NCBI GenBank assembly: GCA_023460615.1
Contig: JAEWPL010000195.1
Span: forward strand, 1-5,576
Length of the DNA: 5,576 nt
Direction: 5' to 3'
From: Pseudomonadota bacterium
GTDB lineage: Bacteria > Pseudomonadota > Gammaproteobacteria > Enterobacterales > Succinivibrionaceae
Below are positions 1-5,306 of this stretch, piece by piece; position 1 is the first letter of the stretch, and each line of letters starts with the position of its first letter. A model generated the notes under the pieces. That model did not search any database and had not been told where the DNA came from. It saw nothing but the letters and a program-made list of their open reading frames with translations. The position numbers and the translations under genes are program-made.

Positions 1-542
1 CTGCGGCTTTGCCTGTGATGTGGAATTTTGTGTTGCACGATTATCAAAAACAGCGCGTATTAACTTTAATTGATCCAAGCTCTGATCCGCTTGGTGCTGG
101 TTACCATATTATTCAATCTAAAATTGCCATAGGATCAGGTGGTCTATATGGAAAAGGTTGGCTTCAAGGCTCTCAATCTCAATTAGACTTTTTACCAGAG
201 CCCCATACAGATTTTATCTTTGCGGTGTTATCTGAAGAAACAGGTCTTATTGGCTTTATTGTCCTAATGTCCTTATATTGCTTTATTATAGGCAGATGCG
301 TGCTGATTACCTTAAATACCAAAGACAATTTTGAAAGAATTTTATGTGGTAGTTTCACCTTTACCTTTATGTTCTACATCTTTGTAAATATTGGTATGGT
401 GTCAGGTATTTTACCTGTGGTAGGTGTACCATTACCTTTGATTAGTTATGGTGGAACAGCAATGATCACCTTAACTATTTGCTTTGGTATGATTATGTCT
501 ATTCATACCCATAAAAAGACAAGTTTCTTCAGAAAAGAATAA
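1..542 (+). CDS. rodA: RodA (MrdB), SEDS peptidoglycan glycosyltransferase, C-terminal part
   Basis: The gene enters from the left edge; the first complete codon is at position 3, and 179 residues are visible, about half of the usual ~370. RodA is the multi-spanning inner-membrane polymerase that extends glycan strands from lipid II during rod elongation, working with the transpeptidase PBP2 (MrdA). Seen here: the periplasmic-loop segment HDYQKQRV followed by DPLGAGYHIIQSKIAIGSGG, then LPEPHTDFIFAVLSEE, then the SEDS signature PVVGVPLPLISYGGT near fragment residues 138-152, and a final helix ending MSIHTHKK. The Asp of HTDF (codon 210-212) aligns with the catalytically essential Asp of RodA (D262 in E. 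coli). Several hydrophobic spans fit a SEDS fold. The long match to E. coli RodA separates it from FtsW. mrdA presumably lies upstream, outside the window. The TAA stop is 75 nt before mltB. Confidence 0.96.
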   Translation, partial: AALPVMWNFVLHDYQKQRVLTLIDPSSDPLGAGYHIIQSKIAIGSGGLYGKGWLQGSQSQLDFLPEPHTDFIFAVLSEETGLIGFIVLMSLYCFIIGRCVLITLNTKDNFERILCGSFTFTFMFYIFVNIGMVSGILPVVGVPLPLISYGGTAMITLTICFGMIMSIHTHKKTSFFRKE

Positions 543-617
543 GGTCACAAATTTTGATTTTTCTTTGTGATATCATAAAGTTAATTAAAGTATAGACGGA
601 AAAAATTTGAAAATACT
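543..617 (+). promoter_or_regulatory. rodA-mltB gap with three TCAYAAA/TTTGTGA half-sites; possible operator
   Basis: This 75-nt AT-rich gap is the largest in the cluster. TCACAAA at 545-551 is a perfect inverted match to TTTGTGA at 564-570 (12-nt spacer). TTTGTGA also forms a second, imperfect 16-bp palindrome at 564-579, TTTGTGATATCATAAA, with one mismatched pair around the core TGATATCA. No T-run follows, so it does not look like an intrinsic terminator. Promoter matches are poor: TTGATT (554-559) with TAAAGT (576-581) at 16 bp, or TATAGA (591-596) without a well-placed -35. It does not fit the CRP or FNR consensus. Whether it binds a regulator is inference; the inverted repeats themselves are plain in the sequence. 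Confidence 0.35.
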
Positions 618-1631
618 ATGAAACTTAGTTTAAAGCCTTTATTGTGGGCTACACTCCTAACGCTATCAAGTCAAGCACTTGCAGCAAATCCAATTCCTAA
701 CAATTTAACTGAGTTATCAACCTACGCTAAGATATCAGAAGATTCCTTAGCAAAGGCCATACAAGAGGCTGTCTATCAGCAAAAGATTATTGATGCCATC
801 ACAAGACCTTCAGAAGGTAAACCTTGGTGGCAATACCGCAAGATTTTTATCACAGTCTCAAGAATAGAAGCAGCTGTAAAGTTCTACTTTGAAAATGAAA
901 AAGAGCTTTTGCGCGCGCAAAAAGAATATGGCGTACCTTATGAAATCATCCTAGCCATTATGGGAGTGGAGACTTTTTACGGTAAAAATATGGGATCCTG
1001 GAGAGTTTTAGATGCGCTTTATACTCTAGGTTTTAACTACCCAAAACGTAGTGCTTATTTCTCTAAAGAGTTTGCTCGTTTTGTAGCTTTAAAAGAAAGA
1101 GAAAACTGGGATTTTGACAATATCAAAGGCTCTTATGCTGGTGCTATGGGTATGGGGCAGTTTATGCCTTCAGCTTATTTAGATTATGCTGTAGATTTTG
1201 ATAAAGATGGTCATGTAGACTTATTTACAAATAAGTCTGATGCGATAGGATCTATTGCAAATTACTTTAAAGGTCATGGCTGGCAAACAGGTCACGGTAT
1301 TTATTACCCAGCTCATGTTCATAATGCTGATGTTCAAAGTTTATTAGATAAAGGTTGGAATTTAACCGTAGATGAGTTATACCAAGCTGGTGTTACCACT
1401 AAGGTTAATTTGAGCAAAAATCAAAAAATTAGATTATTTAAATATGCGCTTGAGGACGGATCTTTTGGCTATAGCGTTGGTTTAAATAATTTCCAAACTA
1501 TTATGCGTTATAACACCTCACAGTTATATGCTAGAGCTGTTTACGAGTTGTCAGAATTCATTGCTATCAACGTCAACAAGATTAAAGCAAAAAGAGGACA
1601 AAAGGTTACCCCAAGGAGCAGACAACCTTGA
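618..1631 (+). CDS. mltB: MltB-family lytic murein transglycosylase (GH103)
   Basis: The 337-residue product (E. coli MltB is 361) cleaves the MurNAc-GlcNAc bond of peptidoglycan non-hydrolytically, leaving 1,6-anhydroMurNAc ends, in the periplasm. A signal peptide with a hydrophobic core at about residues 8-17 ends in QALA/A, a signal peptidase I site near 22-23. The fold is well covered: WWQYRKIFIT (70-79), YGVPYEIILAIMGVETFYG with catalytic Glu118, LGFNYPKRSAYF (137-148), GSYAGAMGMGQFMPSAY (171-187), and the EF-hand-like calcium loop DFDKDGHVD (193-201), as in Slt35. The end carries YNTSQLYARAVYELSEFI, typical of the family. The ATG at 618 is chosen because it begins the signal peptide, although no good Shine-Dalgarno precedes it; the nearest purine stretch, CGGA at 597-600, is too far. 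Unlike E. coli MltB it has no lipobox. It is in mid-operon and its stop overlaps rlpA. Confidence 0.95.
   Translation: MKLSLKPLLWATLLTLSSQALAANPIPNNLTELSTYAKISEDSLAKAIQEAVYQQKIIDAITRPSEGKPWWQYRKIFITVSRIEAAVKFYFENEKELLRAQKEYGVPYEIILAIMGVETFYGKNMGSWRVLDALYTLGFNYPKRSAYFSKEFARFVALKERENWDFDNIKGSYAGAMGMGQFMPSAYLDYAVDFDKDGHVDLFTNKSDAIGSIANYFKGHGWQTGHGIYYPAHVHNADVQSLLDKGWNLTVDELYQAGVTTKVNLSKNQKIRLFKYALEDGSFGYSVGLNNFQTIMRYNTSQLYARAVYELSEFIAINVNKIKAKRGQKVTPRSRQP
1613..1618 (+). promoter_or_regulatory. Shine-Dalgarno supporting the TTG start of rlpA
   Basis: AAGGAG sits inside the last codons of mltB, 9 nt before the TTG at 1628. It is the strongest ribosome-binding site in the window. It decides the start, because no ATG lies in frame before the lipoprotein signal peptide. 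Confidence 0.8.
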
Positions 1632-2578
1632 TTAAAAAGTTAGTTTTACTTGGAACTATTCTGTGTGGTCTTACTTTTCTTACTGCCTGTTCATCTGTAA
1701 CTCACGGATCTAGCGCAGGTGGTGGTTATACCTATGGCACAGGACCTAACAAAACCAAACCTTACCCACAGACTACAAAAGTTAATATCCAAGGCATAGG
1801 TGGTGCTAAACCTATCTATGAAAAACAACGTTCTAACGGCTGTAACAAAGACTATACTGTGCTAGGTAAAAACTACATGGTATGGCGTGGTTGTGACTCT
1901 TATATTGAGGAAGGTGTAGCCTCTTGGTATGGACCTGGCTTTAACGGTAAAAAAACTTCTAACGGTGAGGTTTATAACCAAAAAGGCTATACAGCAGCCC
2001 ATAAGAATTTACCTTTACCTTCGTATTTAAAAGTTACAAACCTTACTAACGGTAAAAAAGTTATCGTTAGAGTTAACGACCGTGGTCCTTTTGTAGGAAC
2101 TCGTATCATTGATTTGTCTGAAGGTTCAGCCCGTGCTATCGGCATGATAGGCGCAGGAACTGCAAAGGTAAGAATTGAACTTATTAACGTAAATTCTAAT
2201 GGATCCTATGCTAATGCCTACGGCATGCCAAGAGGTTATAATATTAGCCCAAGCAATAACTACTTTAGCAACAATAGTAGCACTAGCAAAACCACCACCA
2301 AGATAAAAAACATAGTTAACAACAGTAAAGTAAATACCATTTTCAAGAGTGTTTCAAAGGGTAGCAACTATATTCAATTAGTAGCTTGCAACTCTGATTT
2401 ATTAGCAGCTGAAATTAAAAAAGAAGCTTCTACAAAAACTAAGTATCCTGTCATTATTGCTAAAGATGGAAATGTTAATCGCGTACTTGTAGGACCACTT
2501 AGTGACAGTGCAGCAAGAGGTGCCCTACAAACACTAAAAGCTAAAGGTTATACTGATTGTTTTATTAAAAAGTTCTAA
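1628..2578 (+). CDS. rlpA: RlpA, septal lipoprotein lytic transglycosylase (DPBB + SPOR)
   Basis: RlpA is a lipoprotein that binds denuded septal glycans through its SPOR domain; in Pseudomonas aeruginosa it is a lytic transglycosylase needed for daughter-cell separation. The 316-residue product has a lipoprotein signal peptide ending LTAC (Cys21). A linker leads to the double-psi beta-barrel at about 93-187: GVASWYGPGFNGKKTSNGE, then YTAAHKNLP, then VNDRGPF and RIIDLS. Glu114, His125 and Asp151 have the same spacing as the functional E120/H131/D157 of P. aeruginosa RlpA as I recall them. An Asn/Ser/Thr-rich linker (188-243) precedes a SPOR domain (about 246-316), YIQLVAC...VNRVLVGP...GYTDCFIKKF. 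The TTG start has a good AAGGAG and overlaps the mltB stop as TTGA, suggesting translational coupling. Oddities are four cysteines beyond the lipobox (72, 89, 254, 311), two of them placed like the FtsN SPOR disulfide. Catalytic activity is inferred from residues only. Confidence 0.95.
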   Translation: MIKKLVLLGTILCGLTFLTACSSVTHGSSAGGGYTYGTGPNKTKPYPQTTKVNIQGIGGAKPIYEKQRSNGCNKDYTVLGKNYMVWRGCDSYIEEGVASWYGPGFNGKKTSNGEVYNQKGYTAAHKNLPLPSYLKVTNLTNGKKVIVRVNDRGPFVGTRIIDLSEGSARAIGMIGAGTAKVRIELINVNSNGSYANAYGMPRGYNISPSNNYFSNNSSTSKTTTKIKNIVNNSKVNTIFKSVSKGSNYIQLVACNSDLLAAEIKKEASTKTKYPVIIAKDGNVNRVLVGPLSDSAARGALQTLKAKGYTDCFIKKF

Positions 2579-2605
2579 AATATCAAAAGTTAAAAACAAA
2601 GATTT

Positions 2606-2609
2606 AAGG
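2606..2609 (+). promoter_or_regulatory. Shine-Dalgarno of dacA
   Basis: AAGG lies 7 nt before the ATG at 2617. The surrounding 11-mer AAGGTCATAAA (2606-2616) repeats, with one mismatch, AAGGTCACAAA just after rodA (541-551). The resemblance is probably chance. The 38-nt rlpA-dacA gap shows no hairpin or promoter. Confidence 0.55.
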
Positions 2610-2616
2610 TCATAAA

Positions 2617-3888
2617 ATGTTACTTAAAAATTCACTAAAATCATCTTTAATTGCAGCAGCTTTTTGCACATTAAGTCTAAATGCATATGCTGAGGATATT
2701 CCTAATCCTTTTGCTAATGTAAAAGCTAACGCCCAAGCAAATTCAGCTACTGTGCAAGGTAATGCACCAGCTCCTACTGTAGTACCTGCCGCCCCTACTT
2801 TTGATGCTCAATCTTGGGTGTTAATGGACTACTACACTGGTAGAGTCATCACAGAGCAAAACCCACACGTTAAAATTTGGCCTGCATCTTTAACTAAGAT
2901 GATGACCGCCTATGTTATCGGCATGGAGCTTAAAGCAGGTCGTCTTAACATGGATGACAACGTAGTAATTGCTGAAGATGCTTGGTCAAAAAAATACACT
3001 GACTCCTCAAAGATGTTTATTGAGGTTGGTAAGACTATTAAAGTAGGTGATTTAGTACGTGGTATTATTATTCAATCAGGCAATGATGCTTGTGTAGCTA
3101 TGGCTTTACACCTTGCTGGAACTCAAGAAGGCTTTGTATCTGTGATGAACACTTATGCAAAGCAGTTAGGTCTTAAGGATACACATTTTTCAAACGTTCA
3201 TGGTTTGTTTGATGAAATGAACTATTCTACAGCCTACGATATGGCTTTATTAGGTAGAGCTATTATCCGTGATTTACCTGATGAATACCCTATTTATTCA
3301 CAAAAGGAATTCACTTTTAACGGTATCAAGCAATACAACAGAAACCGTCTACTATGGGACAAGTCTTTAAATGTAGATGGCATTAAAACAGGTCACTTAT
3401 CTCAGGTAGGATATAACTTAGTTACTTCAGCAACCAATAGCGAAGGTATGAGACTTATTTCCTCTGTTATCGGTTGTAAGTCTGAAAAAGCACGTGCTGA
3501 CTACAACAAAGCTTTATTAACCTATGGCTTTAGATACTTCCAAAACTATAATCCGCTTTCAGCTGGCAAAGTATTATTAACTCGTGAAGTTAGAATGGGC
3601 GTAGAAAACGAGGTTAAGCTTGCGATAGCTAAAAACATGAACATCCTAATGCCTCGTGGCAGACAAAATGAAATCAAGATTGGTTATAAGCTAAATCGTG
3701 GTACCTTTATTGCACCAATCCAAAAAGGTGACAAATTAGGTGTTATCGAGGTAAAGATTGACGATAAGGTTATCGCAACTGAGCCTTTAGTAGCGGTAAA
3801 TGCCATTGAAGAATGTGGCTTCTTTGGTAGACTATGGGATAAAATTGTACTTTTCTTTAGCTCTGACTCAGAGGAAAGTGAAGCTTAA
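2617..3888 (+). CDS. dacA: D-alanyl-D-alanine carboxypeptidase DacA (PBP5)
   Basis: PBP5 removes the terminal D-Ala from pentapeptide stems in the periplasm, which limits cross-linking and helps keep cell shape. The 423-residue product (E. coli PBP5 precursor is 403) has a signal peptide ending AYA/E (cleavage after residue 25), then an Ala/Pro/Asn-rich segment at about 28-62 that is longer than in E. coli. The penicillin-binding domain shows all three active-site motifs: SLTK (Ser91 nucleophile, Lys94), SGN (154-156) and KTG (257-259, within VDGIKTGHLSQVGYNLV). The loop between DAW (121-123) and MF is about three residues shorter than in E. coli PBP5. The PBP5 C-terminal beta domain follows (about 312-395, with LMPRGRQNEIK), then the amphipathic anchor helix GFFGRLWDKIVLFF (401-414) and an acidic tail DSEESEA. 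The SxxK serine and KTG context leave little doubt; the exact choice among PBP5/PBP6 paralogues rests on gene order next to ybeD. Confidence 0.97.
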   Translation: MLLKNSLKSSLIAAAFCTLSLNAYAEDIPNPFANVKANAQANSATVQGNAPAPTVVPAAPTFDAQSWVLMDYYTGRVITEQNPHVKIWPASLTKMMTAYVIGMELKAGRLNMDDNVVIAEDAWSKKYTDSSKMFIEVGKTIKVGDLVRGIIIQSGNDACVAMALHLAGTQEGFVSVMNTYAKQLGLKDTHFSNVHGLFDEMNYSTAYDMALLGRAIIRDLPDEYPIYSQKEFTFNGIKQYNRNRLLWDKSLNVDGIKTGHLSQVGYNLVTSATNSEGMRLISSVIGCKSEKARADYNKALLTYGFRYFQNYNPLSAGKVLLTREVRMGVENEVKLAIAKNMNILMPRGRQNEIKIGYKLNRGTFIAPIQKGDKLGVIEVKIDDKVIATEPLVAVNAIEECGFFGRLWDKIVLFFSSDSEESEA

Positions 3889-3903
3889 TTTGGAAGAATT
3901 ACC

Positions 3904-4188
3904 ATGGAAAACCCATACGAGAAACTAAAAAAACTTATTGAATATCCATCTATTGTTGGCTTTAGAATAATTGTAGATGCTGAAGTTTTAAACTCTATTG
4001 GCATCATCAAAGATGCCATTGACACCATTGAAAAAGATGGAATGAAAGAAATTACAGATCCACCAAGAAAGAGCTCAAAGGGCAACTATGTATCTTACAC
4101 AGTTCCTGTAAGGGTAACATCCCCAGAAAACCTTGAAGCTATTTACAAAAAGGTGGGTGCTTTACCTTGCGTAAAACATATTCTCTAA
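3904..4188 (+). CDS. ybeD: YbeD/DUF493 small conserved protein
   Basis: This 94-residue cytoplasmic protein (E. coli YbeD is 87) has no established biochemical role; the fold in E. coli resembles an ACT-like regulatory domain, and the family typically sits between dacA and lipB. Recognisable features are KLKKLIEYP near the N-terminus (E. coli LNELLEFP), the central PPRKSSKGNYVSYTV (53-67) matching the family hallmark PSSKGNYHSV, and the ending IYKKVGALPCVKHIL matching LYEELGKIDIVRMVL. There is no signal peptide or membrane span. The ATG at 3904 is preceded by GGAAG at 3892-3896, 7 nt away. It lies 15 nt after dacA and 11 nt before sanA, so it is almost certainly co-transcribed with them. In this window lipB does not follow. 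Confidence 0.93.
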   Translation: MENPYEKLKKLIEYPSIVGFRIIVDAEVLNSIGIIKDAIDTIEKDGMKEITDPPRKSSKGNYVSYTVPVRVTSPENLEAIYKKVGALPCVKHIL

Positions 4189-4191
4189 GGA
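4187..4191 (+). promoter_or_regulatory. Shine-Dalgarno fixing the sanA start
   Basis: AAGGA begins within the ybeD stop codon and lies 8 nt before the ATG at 4200. It favours this ATG over an in-frame TTG at 4167, which would overlap ybeD by 22 nt, and over the ATG at 4224, which has no ribosome-binding site. Confidence 0.7.
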
Positions 4192-4199
4192 AAAGAGTA

Positions 4200-5270
4200 A
4201 TGTCATATCAAGATCAAAATGAAATGAGGTTTAGTTCCGATCTTTCACGTTTTGTAAAGACCGTGTTTTACCTTATTTTATTATTGATAGTTGTTGGTAT
4301 CCTATTTTTAGTACTAGGTTGCTTTAGGATCTCAAGTTATGCCTTTAAGACCTACGAGAGTATCGATAAGTGCCCTCGTAATCATGTTGGCGTGTTATTT
4401 GGTACCTCTCCATTAGATGCTCAAGGTGAACCAAATGAGTACTTCAATTATAGGATAATGGCAGCCTCACAGCTATTTAAAGCTGGTAAGATTGAGTACA
4501 TCTTAGTCTCAGGCGACAATCAGCATAAATCTTACAATGAGCCTCGTTTTATGCAAAAGGCTTTAGTAAAAGCTGGTGTGCCAAAAGACAGAATCGTATT
4601 TGATTTTGCTGGTATTAGAACCTTAGATACCGTAATCAGAGCAAGAAAGGTCTTTTTACAAAATTCTGTTACTTTTATCTCACAGGATTTCCAAAACGAA
4701 AGAGCTTTATTTATTGCTGACAATAACGAAATCAAAGCTGTAGGCTTTAATGCTCTAAAACCTAATAATGGCTTTATTAACCGTGTAGCAATTCGAGAGT
4801 TCTTTGCTCGCATTATGTGTGTTTTAGATGTGTACGTTTTAAATACCCAACCAAAGTTCTTAGGCGATCCAATCAAGATTGGTAAGGCATCCTTACCGAA
4901 GAGTCTTTCTAATAAGCCTGTAAGACTTACCTCCCCTATTAAAAAGCTTTCTGACAATGCTTTGAAATTAAGGGAATATGAGCTTATTAAAAAGTATGAG
5001 CCTTTAGCTAAAAAGATTAGTGATAATGCAGCGATTATCAAGTATCGTCAAGAGCAGGAGCAACGTAGACTAGCTCAAGCTAGAGCTGAGAGCGAAGCTT
5101 TAGAGAATGCTCAAGATCCTCAAAATAGTATCGATCAGGAAAAACTCTTAGAACAAGAGCAAGCACAAGCTTTAGAAAGTGCCTCTGAAACAGCTCAGGA
5201 GAGTTTAAACGCTGGTAGTAGCAACACCTATATCGATCCTAACCAAACTCAGGATAATCCTGAGCCTTAA
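4200..5270 (+). CDS. sanA: SanA-like DUF218 envelope-barrier protein with long C-terminal tail
   Basis: From the ATG at 4200 the product is 356 residues; E. coli SanA is 239. SanA is an inner-membrane protein whose loss makes enteric bacteria sensitive to vancomycin at high temperature, implying a role in the envelope barrier; its reaction is unknown. One membrane span (about 21-40) follows a short N-terminus. The DUF218 domain (about 62-215) matches SanA closely: VGVLFGTS, NYRIMAASQLFKAGKIEYIL, VSGDNQHKSYNEP (103-115), FDFAGIRTLDTVIRARKVF (134-152), SQDFQNERALFIA, and PKFLGDPIKIG (218-228). Beyond that come about 128 residues against about 35 in E. coli: a basic stretch, then a Gln/Glu/Ala-rich region (283-338), probably helical or coiled coil, ending in a polar NTYIDPNQTQ tail. 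Cys41 at the end of the membrane span sits in a lipobox-like VLGC. It is the last gene of the + strand run. The SanA assignment is firm for residues 60-230; the tail is unassigned. Confidence 0.9.
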   Translation: MSYQDQNEMRFSSDLSRFVKTVFYLILLLIVVGILFLVLGCFRISSYAFKTYESIDKCPRNHVGVLFGTSPLDAQGEPNEYFNYRIMAASQLFKAGKIEYILVSGDNQHKSYNEPRFMQKALVKAGVPKDRIVFDFAGIRTLDTVIRARKVFLQNSVTFISQDFQNERALFIADNNEIKAVGFNALKPNNGFINRVAIREFFARIMCVLDVYVLNTQPKFLGDPIKIGKASLPKSLSNKPVRLTSPIKKLSDNALKLREYELIKKYEPLAKKISDNAAIIKYRQEQEQRRLAQARAESEALENAQDPQNSIDQEKLLEQEQAQALESASETAQESLNAGSSNTYIDPNQTQDNPEP

Positions 5271-5275
5271 TTTTT
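5248..5275 (+). terminator. Possible intrinsic terminator overlapping the sanA stop
   Basis: CTCAGGAT (5248-5255) and ATCCTGAG (5257-5264) are perfect inverted arms around a single A; as RNA this gives a stem CTCAGG/CCTGAG with an ATAAT loop. It lies in the last codons of sanA and is followed by CCTTAA and a five-T run at 5271-5275. The 6-nt gap between stem and T-run is longer than ideal, so efficiency is uncertain. It would end the wall-gene transcript before the converging methyltransferase gene. Confidence 0.45.
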
Positions 5276-5276
5276 G

Positions 5277-5306
5277 CTTAAGATCTAGCTTTGGCTAGAT
5301 CTTAAG
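5277..5306. repeat. Perfect 13-bp inverted repeat with TTTG loop between converging genes
   Basis: CTTAAGATCTAGC (5277-5289) and GCTAGATCTTAAG (5294-5306) are perfectly complementary around a TTTG loop. In the + strand RNA the stem could extend by three pairs through G-U wobbles at 5274-5276 with 5307-5309. No T-run follows on either strand, so it is not a textbook terminator. Its right arm holds the stop codon and last three codons of the - strand methyltransferase gene. Each arm carries a GATC (5282-5285 and 5298-5301). It may act as a 3'-end stabiliser or barrier between converging transcripts; that is inference. Confidence 0.8.

Noticed and set aside
545..570. TCACAAA/TTTGTGA inverted repeat as an intrinsic terminator of rodA
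   Set aside because: The stem is 7 bp and AT-rich, the loop is 12 nt, and no T-run follows.
554..595. Possible 13-codon leader ORF (TTG start, TAG stop) between rodA and mltB, with AAGG at 541-544
   Set aside because: It is too short to judge, has a weak start, and shows no attenuator-like run of codons or downstream terminator.
541..2616. Near-identical 11-mers AAGGTCACAAA (541) and AAGGTCATAAA (2606) as a regulatory repeat
   Set aside because: The second is simply the dacA ribosome-binding region; one 10-of-11 match in AT-rich sequence is likely chance.
3885..4085. Minus-strand open frame of 66 codons opposite ybeD
   Set aside because: It lies almost wholly inside the dacA end and ybeD, whose product matches a known family; the frame has no recognisable domain and is a shadow.
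4167..4199. In-frame upstream TTG start for sanA adding 11 residues
   Set aside because: It would overlap ybeD by 22 nt and lacks a ribosome-binding site, whereas the ATG at 4200 has AAGGA 8 nt before it.
4532..5041. Minus-strand open frame of 169 codons opposite sanA
   Set aside because: It is antisense to the conserved SanA domain, shows no recognisable motif, and is explained by the codon bias of an AT-rich gene on the other strand.
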